Shown in pieces: positions 57,735 through 64,000 of a stretch of DNA of 64,000 nt. The translations under genes were made by a program, and so were the position numbers. Position 1 is the first letter of the stretch. The number at the start of each line of letters is the position of its first letter. The DNA comes from Spirochaetales bacterium (GTDB taxonomy: Bacteria; Spirochaetota; Spirochaetia; Treponematales; Treponemataceae), in assembly GCA_003252395.1 (NCBI GenBank), contig QKEL01000009.1:682001-746000 (forward strand), written 5' to 3'. The notes beneath the pieces were generated by a model. The model was not told the DNA's origin. It did no database searches and was given only the letters and a program-made list of their open reading frames with translations.

Positions 57735-58252
57735 ACTATTACGCCCTCCAGGTAAAAACCCGGGCCGAGGATGTATACATTAAACGGGCTATCCTCTCGC
57801 TTGACCCGGAAGTCAGGGAGAAAATAAGGTTCATCTTTCCGCGCCGCAAACTGACGATCAGGCAAAAGGGCGAAAACAAAACCCAAGTCGAACCGGTATT
57901 TCCGGGCTACCTTTTCATGGAAGCCGAACGGCTCGAGAACGCCGTATATTGGAGTTTGCGTACCACGCCGGGCTTTTTCCGCTTTCTGCCCGATAACAAG
58001 GAACCGAAACCGCTCGAGGGAAGGGACCTTGCCATGCTGAGCCACTTCATGTCTTTCGGAGATGTTGCCGATAAATCCAAGGTACGGTTCGACGAAAACG
58101 ACCGTATACAGATTTTAGAAGGCCCCTTGAAGGGGCTGGAAGGATACATCGTGAAGGTAGATCGACGCAAAGGGCGAGCGCGGGTAATGCTGGACATGTA
58201 CAAGGACCATTTCGCGATTGATTTCGCGTTCGAAACCCTCGGTATGCAGTAA
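57731..58252 (+). CDS. Specialised NusG paralogue (LoaP/RfaH-like antiterminator)
   Basis: 173 residues. The NGN domain starts MNYYALQVKTRAEDVYIKRA and contains VEPVFPGYLFMEAERLENAV with FFRFLPDNKEPKPL; the C-terminal KOW domain is IQILEGPLKGLEGYIVKVDR and KGRARVML. The PLFPGYLF-type block and the position in front of sugar genes fit LoaP/RfaH-type proteins, which stay on RNA polymerase and suppress termination in long operons. A housekeeping NusG would normally be next to secE and rplK. LoaP assignment is by eye. Confidence 0.78.
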   Translation: MNYYALQVKTRAEDVYIKRAILSLDPEVREKIRFIFPRRKLTIRQKGENKTQVEPVFPGYLFMEAERLENAVYWSLRTTPGFFRFLPDNKEPKPLEGRDLAMLSHFMSFGDVADKSKVRFDENDRIQILEGPLKGLEGYIVKVDRRKGRARVMLDMYKDHFAIDFAFETLGMQ

Positions 58253-58253
58253 T

Positions 58254-59735
58254 ATGGCCAAAGACCATTCCAGCGCGAATATTTATATCATCGGCGCGGG
58301 GTTGGCGGGCACCATGCTCGCCAGGGAAATCCGCGAAAAGGGAATTTTCGGGACGGTCGTCGCCTTCCTCGACGACGATACGCGCAAGATCGGCAGGGAG
58401 ATCGACGGCATTCCGATTTTGGGCCCCGTGGCCCAGGCCGCAAAACTGATCAGGATCGGATCCAAGGACGAGGCGCTCATCGCGATTCCCAGCGCCTCGC
58501 CGGAGACCCTGAGAACGCTCTATACGGCCCTGCAAACCGCGGGCTTTACCCGCATACGGCTGCTTCCGAACATCGCCCAAATCGTCGAGGGAACGGCGCA
58601 CCTCATTCAGGCCCGCGAAATAGACCCCCAGGACCTTTTGGGCCGCGCGCCCGTCGCCATCAACCTGAAAAAGAGCCTTTCCTACCTTCGGGGCAAACGG
58701 GTACTCATTACCGGCGCCGGAGGTTCGATCGGGAGCGAGCTGGCCCGGCAACTCCTTTCGGGCGGGGCCGAACGCATCTACCTGTTCGGGCACGGCGAGA
58801 ATTCAATCTACCAGATAGACCGCGAACTGCGCCTGCTGCAGGAAGCGGGGGTCGGGGAAAAGGCGACCGTCGTACCGGTAATCGGCGAACTGAAAGACCG
58901 GGAGTACATGCGGTACATTATCCGCCAGCTTAGGTGCGACGTGGTATTCCACGCGGCCGCCTACAAGCACGTGCCGCTGATGGAAGCGAACCCGGTGGCG
59001 GTAATTGAAAACAACGTGTTCGGGACGGCGAACCTTTTGGAAGCCTGCCTCGAGTCGGGAGTAAAGCGCTTCGTGCTCATATCCACCGACAAGGCCGTGG
59101 ATCCCGTTTCGACCTACGGCGCCTCGAAGCGCATCAGCGAGCTATTGGTGCGGGAATACGCCGAAAAGGCCGCGGGAAGCGGGGCGGCGTACATGTTCGT
59201 CAGGTTCGGGAACGTGCTCGGCTCGCGAGGCTCCATTCTTCCCCTATTCGTGGACCAAGTCAGGAAGGGCGGACCGGTTACCGTGACCGATCCCGATATG
59301 GTACGCTATTTCATGACGATACCCGAGGCCTGTTCCCTGGTCCTCAAGGCCGGCGGCGTCGGGACCAACGGGGAAACCTATCTCCTTGACATGGGGGAAC
59401 CGGTAAGGATTCTGGACGTGGCGGAACAGCTCGTGCGTTTCATGGGCTACGAGCCCCACCAGGATATTCCCATTACGTTCATCGGCCGGCGTCCGGGCGA
59501 ACGATTGGACGAGCCGCTGTGGTCACGAACCGAGCGTCCGGTCCCCACGGAATTCACGAAGATACTCCGGCTCGAGGACAGGGGCGAAACCGCCCCGCCT
59601 GACCTGGGGGAATTGCTCCGCTCCCTGGAGCCGATATGCTTCAGGAGGGAGGGCGCGGACGCGAGCTTCCGCAACCGAGAGCTGCTCCAGGCCGTTCTCG
59701 CCGCCTCCCTACCCTCTTTCGGGAATAAGGAATAA
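58254..59735 (+). CDS. Nucleotide-sugar 4,6-dehydratase, CapD-like, without membrane domain
   Basis: 493 residues. An N-terminal nucleotide-binding fold (YIIGAGLAGTMLAREI) is followed at about residue 140 by the SDR catalytic domain with VLITGAGGSIGSELARQLL, HAAAYKHVPLME, STDKAVDPVSTYGASKR and the active YxxxK region substituted as SKR-type. PglF/WbpM relatives carry four membrane segments first; these are absent. It would convert a UDP-GlcNAc-type sugar to a 4-keto-6-deoxy form. Starts one base after the NusG-like stop. Confidence 0.88.
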   Translation: MAKDHSSANIYIIGAGLAGTMLAREIREKGIFGTVVAFLDDDTRKIGREIDGIPILGPVAQAAKLIRIGSKDEALIAIPSASPETLRTLYTALQTAGFTRIRLLPNIAQIVEGTAHLIQAREIDPQDLLGRAPVAINLKKSLSYLRGKRVLITGAGGSIGSELARQLLSGGAERIYLFGHGENSIYQIDRELRLLQEAGVGEKATVVPVIGELKDREYMRYIIRQLRCDVVFHAAAYKHVPLMEANPVAVIENNVFGTANLLEACLESGVKRFVLISTDKAVDPVSTYGASKRISELLVREYAEKAAGSGAAYMFVRFGNVLGSRGSILPLFVDQVRKGGPVTVTDPDMVRYFMTIPEACSLVLKAGGVGTNGETYLLDMGEPVRILDVAEQLVRFMGYEPHQDIPITFIGRRPGERLDEPLWSRTERPVPTEFTKILRLEDRGETAPPDLGELLRSLEPICFRREGADASFRNRELLQAVLAASLPSFGNKE

Positions 59736-59740
59736 ACGCG

Positions 59741-60916
59741 ATGCCGCAGGAACAAACGCACATACCTTTTTTCAGGCCCTCGTTCTCCGAAGACGAGGAG
59801 CGCGCCGTCGTCGAGGTTCTCCGGTCCGGTTGGCTTACCACGGGTAAGGTAACCCTGGCCTTTGAGGAAGAGTTCGCCCGCCTTACCGGCGCGCGGCGGG
59901 CCCTGGCGGTCAATAGCGCCACGTCGGGGCTCATGCTGGCCATGGAGGCCCTCGGCGTGCGAAGCGGGAAGAAAATACTGACTACCCCGTATACCTTCGC
60001 GTCCACCGCCATGAGCGCGCGGCATCTCGGCGCGGAAGTGGCCTACGCCGACGTGGAAAGGGATTCCTACTCGATAGACCCGCAACGGGTCGAGGACGCC
60101 CTGAAAAAGGACCGGGATATCGCCGCGATCGTTCCGGTGCATATTGCCGGAAACCTTTGCGACATGGACGCGATAACGGGGCTCGCCCGGCGGTACGGCG
60201 CGGCGGTGATCGAGGACGCGGCGCACGCCTTTCCCTCGAAGACCGAGGCAGGATACGCCGGAACCCTCGCCGACGCGGGCGTATTCTCCTTTTACGCCAC
60301 CAAGACCATCACTACCGGCGAGGGCGGAATGGTGTGCGCGCGCGACCCAAAGGTCGCCGACCGCATAGCCCTCATGCGCTCCCACGGCATTAACCGAACG
60401 GTTTGGGACCGCTATACCTCGGCCTCCGCCTCCTGGAAATACGACGTGGTGGAGGAAGGCTGGAAATGCAACCTCCCCGACGTGCTTTCCGCGATCGGGC
60501 GCGTGCAGCTCGCGAAGGCCTGGGACTTTTACCGGTCCCGCTCCGCCGTCGCCCAGGCCTATACCGAAGCTTTCTCCCGCGCCGAGGGGCTTATCGTCCC
60601 TCCCGACGGTCCGGGAAACGCCTGGCATCTGTATTTACTCCGATTGGACCTGGACGCCCTTGACTGCGACAGGGATACCTTTGCCGCGGAACTGCAGGGC
60701 GCGGGGCTCGGCATATCCATGCATTTCATTCCCCATTTCGAGCTCACCTATTTTCGGGAGCGCTACGGATTGCGGGCCGGCGACTTTCCGAACGCGGACG
60801 CGAAATACCGCTCCACGGTCACGCTTCCCTTTTGGCCCGGCATGAGCGGGGAGCAAGTCGAGCGGGTGATCGCCATCACGCTGGAAACGGCAAAAAGGCA
60901 TACGGGAAGACGATGA
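59741..60916 (+). CDS. DegT/DnrJ/EryC1-family PLP sugar aminotransferase
   Basis: 391 residues, aspartate-aminotransferase fold. The PLP lysine is in FSFYATKTITTGEGGM (about residue 188), and VIEDAAHAFPS holds the aspartate that contacts the pyridine nitrogen. It should aminate the 4-keto sugar made by the preceding dehydratase. AAGGA nine bases before the ATG supports the start. Its stop overlaps the next gene (ATGA). Confidence 0.9.
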   Translation: MPQEQTHIPFFRPSFSEDEERAVVEVLRSGWLTTGKVTLAFEEEFARLTGARRALAVNSATSGLMLAMEALGVRSGKKILTTPYTFASTAMSARHLGAEVAYADVERDSYSIDPQRVEDALKKDRDIAAIVPVHIAGNLCDMDAITGLARRYGAAVIEDAAHAFPSKTEAGYAGTLADAGVFSFYATKTITTGEGGMVCARDPKVADRIALMRSHGINRTVWDRYTSASASWKYDVVEEGWKCNLPDVLSAIGRVQLAKAWDFYRSRSAVAQAYTEAFSRAEGLIVPPDGPGNAWHLYLLRLDLDALDCDRDTFAAELQGAGLGISMHFIPHFELTYFRERYGLRAGDFPNADAKYRSTVTLPFWPGMSGEQVERVIAITLETAKRHTGRR

Positions 60917-63024
60917 ACGACGCGGGAACCTTTTATTCTGACCTGGAATTTCCCGAGCAATACTACGGCGTCTTGATTCGCTCAACGGTGCAACGCGGCC
61001 GTCTGGTTGACATTCGACCGCCGCAAATGCCGGACGGGTACCATTTGTACACCGCGGTTGACGTGCCCGGGGAAAACCGCGTGAGCGCCATGGGGACCGT
61101 CGTGCCCGTGTTCACCCCCTACGAAATCCTTTATTACGGCGAACCCCTCGGCATTCTGGTCGGCCCGGATTTGCAAACCGTCACGGAACTCGTTTCGGAA
61201 GTGCTTATCGAGACGGAAGCCCTTGAGCCCTGGACCTTCGGCGAGCGGTTTTCCGCCGCGCAGGTCGTCGGGAAACGGGTCATAGAATCCGGCGACCCGG
61301 ATGGCCCGCTTTCCGACGCGGCGCGGGTTCACGAGACCGTTTGCGAGTTGGGGCCCCAAGACCATTACTACACCGAGCCGTTGGGAGCGGCGGTCAATAT
61401 CGCGAACGGGACCCTGGTAATCCACTCGCCTACCCAATGGCCCTTTCACGTGCGCGATTCCGTTTCCGCCCTTTTGGACCTGGACCCGTCGGATATCGTG
61501 GTACGGCAAACGAATCCCGGAGCCCACCTGGACGGCAAGATTTGGTTTCCCTCGCTTATCGCCTGTCAGGCTGCCCTCGCGGCCGTCCTATGCAAGCATC
61601 CCGTGCGGGTATCCTTTTCCCGGCAGGAAGACTTCCTCTTTTCCCCGAAATCGGTCCCCGTGACGGTTCGTTACGTCACCGCCGCCGGCGAGGACGGCTC
61701 CATCGAGGCCCTCTCCGCGAGAATCCTGATCAATGCCGGCGCCTATAGCCCGCTCATCGACGAGGTCATAGACCGGGTTACCCTCGCCGCCCTCGGCTTT
61801 TACCGGGTACAGAATTGGAGAATCGAAACCTGGGGACTGCGCACCAATATGCCCCCCATGGGCGTGCTTTCCGGCTGGGGCGAATCGCTCGCCCTGTTTG
61901 CCCTGGAAAACCACCTCGCCTCGGTAATCCGCCGGGGCAAGCATTCGCCCATCGAGTGGAAACTCCTCCACGTACTGGGCACGAAGGAAGAATCGGCGCG
62001 CAATTTCGGCTTTCCCGTCGCCGCGACCATGACGGAACTCTTTTCCCAGATATGCTCCATGAGCGATTTCCCCCGAAAATATACCGCCTACGAATACCTC
62101 GCCCAATGCCGGACGGACAAACGGGACGGACCGCTTCGGGGCATAGGCATCGTGTGCGGGTATCAGGGAAACGGATTCCTCTCGAAAATCGTGGACCGGG
62201 CGCCCTACTCCATGGAGGTGACCATGGAGACCGACGGGTCCGTGACCGTGAAAACGGGAATGGCCTCACCTTCCATGCGGAACGCCTTCGCCGCGACGGC
62301 GGCGGAAATATTCGGCATAAAGCCCGACCTCGTGCGTTTCGCGGAACGGTCCACGGATACGATGAACCCAACCGGACCGGAAACCCTTTCGGCCGCCGTG
62401 ACCATACTCGCGCCGCTTTTCGAGAAATGCTGCCATACCATTCAGCGGCAACGCTTCCGGACGCCCCTCCCCATCACGGCTAAAAAGGCATGGAAACCAT
62501 CGAAAAACGATTCCTGGTCCTCGAAGGAATTCGCCGGGAATCCCTTCGTGTCCACCACGCCGGGAGCCTGCGCCCTCGAGGTCGAACTGGACCCCGTAAC
62601 CTACGAGACGTCGATACGCGGGGTTTGGATCGCCTGCGACGCCGGCAAACTGTTCTCGAAGAAGCACGCCCGATCAGAGCTGGTCAGGAACGCGCATATA
62701 GCCCTTTCGCGGGTACTGTGCGAGCGGATATCCATCAAGGAAGGGCGCTTTATCCCCTCGGACAGCGTTCAGTACGACATGCTCACGCCCGATCGGATGG
62801 TCGACGTCGATATCGCCTTTTTAGATTCGAAGGCGGAAAGCCGCGGCATCGGCACCCTCGCGCAAAACCTCATACCCGCCGCATACGCGGCCGCCCTCGC
62901 GCAAATCATCAGGCAGCCCGTCGGCCAACTGCCCCTGGGCCCGGCCTATATCCACGAACTGATTGAAACCCGCGATACAAGCGCGGAGAATCCGAAACCG
63001 GAAGCGGGGGGAGACGGACAATGA
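60913..63024 (+). CDS. Xanthine dehydrogenase-like large subunit lacking cofactor motifs
   Basis: 703 residues. The molybdenum-hydroxylase layout is clear: a/b hammerhead (FYSDLEFPEQYYGVLIRST; FTPYEILYYGEPLGILVG), QDHYYTEPLGAAV, SFSRQEDF, LINAGAYSPL, TNMPPMG, and the last helices SRGIGTLAQNLIPAAYAAAL. The cofactor motifs are altered: GGFGGK is GAHLDGK (about residue 200), RGFGxPQ is SGWGESL, the GQG loop reads GMASPSMRNAF, and the catalytic Glu of GxGE is Thr in GIGT. It may not bind molybdopterin. ATG 60913 overlaps the aminotransferase stop. Confidence 0.88.
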   Translation: MNDAGTFYSDLEFPEQYYGVLIRSTVQRGRLVDIRPPQMPDGYHLYTAVDVPGENRVSAMGTVVPVFTPYEILYYGEPLGILVGPDLQTVTELVSEVLIETEALEPWTFGERFSAAQVVGKRVIESGDPDGPLSDAARVHETVCELGPQDHYYTEPLGAAVNIANGTLVIHSPTQWPFHVRDSVSALLDLDPSDIVVRQTNPGAHLDGKIWFPSLIACQAALAAVLCKHPVRVSFSRQEDFLFSPKSVPVTVRYVTAAGEDGSIEALSARILINAGAYSPLIDEVIDRVTLAALGFYRVQNWRIETWGLRTNMPPMGVLSGWGESLALFALENHLASVIRRGKHSPIEWKLLHVLGTKEESARNFGFPVAATMTELFSQICSMSDFPRKYTAYEYLAQCRTDKRDGPLRGIGIVCGYQGNGFLSKIVDRAPYSMEVTMETDGSVTVKTGMASPSMRNAFAATAAEIFGIKPDLVRFAERSTDTMNPTGPETLSAAVTILAPLFEKCCHTIQRQRFRTPLPITAKKAWKPSKNDSWSSKEFAGNPFVSTTPGACALEVELDPVTYETSIRGVWIACDAGKLFSKKHARSELVRNAHIALSRVLCERISIKEGRFIPSDSVQYDMLTPDRMVDVDIAFLDSKAESRGIGTLAQNLIPAAYAAALAQIIRQPVGQLPLGPAYIHELIETRDTSAENPKPEAGGDGQ

Positions 63025-63500
63025 TCGTAAGGTTTAACCTGAACGGCGCCACGGTATTCATAGACGCGAATCCCGGCGAAAGGCTCGTCCATATACTCAG
63101 GCGGCGGTATAACCTGCTCGGTTCGCGGGAAGGCTGCCTTTCCGGGCGTTGCGGGGCCTGTACGGTGCTTTTTAACGGATCGCCCATACCCTCGTGCATC
63201 GTACCCGTTTTTCAGGTACAGGACGGCACGATCGTCACCATCGAGGGCTTTCGCTCCGAGGAAGACTATGCCGATATCGAGCGGGGGTTCCTCGAGGCCG
63301 GAGTAACCACGTGCGGATTTTGCGACGCGGGTAAGATACTGACGGCCCACGCCATACTCCAGGCCTACCCCCGGCCCAGCAAGGACGAGATAAAGGATAT
63401 GTTCGGCGGAAACGTGTGCCGATGCACGAATATCGACGATTTGGTCGCCGGGGTGAAAAACGCCTCGAACATACGGCGGAAGAGATACCATGCCAAATAA
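63021..63500 (+). CDS. 2Fe-2S subunit of the hydroxylase-like complex
   Basis: 159 residues. The plant-type ferredoxin domain has EGCLSGRCGACTVLFNG and SCIVPVFQ; the second cluster has CGFCDAGKILTAHA and GGNVCRCTNIDD. All eight cysteine ligands of the CoxS/XdhC-type small subunit are present, unlike the degenerate large subunit. It should pass electrons between the large subunit and FAD. It overlaps both neighbours by a few bases. Confidence 0.95.
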   Translation: MIVRFNLNGATVFIDANPGERLVHILRRRYNLLGSREGCLSGRCGACTVLFNGSPIPSCIVPVFQVQDGTIVTIEGFRSEEDYADIERGFLEAGVTTCGFCDAGKILTAHAILQAYPRPSKDEIKDMFGGNVCRCTNIDDLVAGVKNASNIRRKRYHAK

Positions 63501-64000
63501 GAACACGACGATTTACCCGGTTTCCAACGTCGCGGAAGTCTTAAGCATCCTGAAAAACGTTCGAGGCGTTTCCATCGTGGCCGGCTGTACCGAATTGGCC
63601 CGCAGGCAAACGGGACGGAACCTCAGGCTGCCACCCCTGGTCCTTCCCCTCTCGCGGGTTCCGGAACTCTGCACGGTCGCCAAAACCGAGCGGTACATCG
63701 ATTTCGGTCCGAGCGTTACCCTTGAGGCCATCCTGCAGTTGGGCGCAAAAAACCTGCCCGAAGCGCTTCACCGGGCGGTGAAAAGCGTGGCGAACCCCGG
63801 GATACGCGCCCTGGGCACGCTGGGAGGCAATATTTCCGCCAAGGGGCATCGGCTGACCGCCTTCGCGCCGCTTTTAGCCCTGGACGCGCGATTGGAAATC
63901 AAGAGTCCCGCGGAAACCCTGTGGATACCCATGAACCGGTATTTCTCCAACACCGGGAAAACCCATCGGGACCCCACCGAGTTTATCTCCAAAATACGCG
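63490..64000 (+). CDS. FAD-binding subunit of the hydroxylase-like complex (partial)
   Basis: The frame opens at ATG 63490, eleven bases inside the preceding gene, and continues past the window end; 170 residues are visible. VSIVAGCTELARRQTG (canonical VAGGTDL has Gly where this has Cys) and NPGIRALGTLGGNISAKGH are the two FAD-pyrophosphate loops of the CoxM/XdhB family. It should carry FAD and exchange electrons with the 2Fe-2S subunit. Confidence 0.88.
   Translation, partial: MPNKNTTIYPVSNVAEVLSILKNVRGVSIVAGCTELARRQTGRNLRLPPLVLPLSRVPELCTVAKTERYIDFGPSVTLEAILQLGAKNLPEALHRAVKSVANPGIRALGTLGGNISAKGHRLTAFAPLLALDARLEIKSPAETLWIPMNRYFSNTGKTHRDPTEFISKIR

Noticed and set aside
59447-60628. 393-codon open frame antisense to the capD-degT junction
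   Set aside because: Shadow of two well-supported genes; low-complexity translation and no ribosome-binding site.

Overview
The window is a dense, GC-rich bacterial chromosome segment that I assign to a spirochaete of the Treponema group. The basis is gene order and protein flavour. As I recall the T. pallidum map, the blocks dnaG-rpoD-zinc ribbon-TPR-mreBCD-mrdA-mrdB, rpsB-tsf-frr-uppS-cdsA-dxr-rseP, rpsF-ssb-rpsR-membrane protein-rplI-dnaB and capD-degT-hydroxylase all match treponemal neighbourhoods. Many lipoproteins carry loose spirochaetal lipoboxes. The three tRNA genes do not encode CCA, and a CCA-adding enzyme gene is present. I see no IS element, prophage, CRISPR array or rRNA.

Layout. 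1-3.8 kb: the 3' part of ppdK with a Lys/Ala-rich tail, then an ABC importer of the nitrate/sulfonate/thiamine-precursor class. 4-20.6 kb, all minus strand: a long co-directional run reading (from high to low coordinate) YkgJ-like protein, metallo-beta-lactamase, small protein, mltG, dnaG, rpoD, zinc-ribbon protein, rnpB (RNase P RNA), TPR protein, mreB, mreC, mreD, mrdA, mrdB and a B12-binding/radical SAM fusion. It links replication priming, housekeeping transcription and cell-wall elongation. 20.6-30.4 kb: tRNA-Tyr, tRNA-Thr, glgA, aroH, thiN, the CCA-adding enzyme, rnc, acpP, rpmF, coaD, two envelope proteins, tRNA-Arg and maf. 30.4-39.6 kb, plus strand: rpsB, tsf, a palindromic repeat array, frr, uppS, cdsA, dxr, rseP and two genes of unknown role. 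39.6-43.7 kb: the rpsF-ssb-rpsR-rplI-dnaB operon with a structured rpsF leader. 43.9-49.6 kb: an unknown gene, an FAD protein, rsmD, TPR proteins, rlmN and a MutT-type hydrolase. 49.6-57.6 kb: membrane and lipoproteins, secA, a lipid kinase and a SPOR protein. 57.7-64 kb: a tightly coupled plus-strand operon.

The most unusual part is that last operon. A six-codon micro-ORF is coupled to a specialised NusG/LoaP-like antiterminator, followed by a CapD-type sugar dehydratase, a DegT aminotransferase and a three-subunit molybdenum-hydroxylase-like complex. The large subunit of that complex has lost every cofactor and catalytic motif I can check, while the 2Fe-2S subunit is intact. This may be a repurposed redox complex tied to glycan synthesis.

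A second recurring theme is promoter geometry that predicts leaderless mRNAs. For pcnB, aroH, coaD, the 28150 lipoprotein, the 44355 FAD protein and secA, a good -35/-10 pair places +1 at or within a few bases of the ATG. secA and its divergent lipoprotein neighbour share a single palindromic -35 element.
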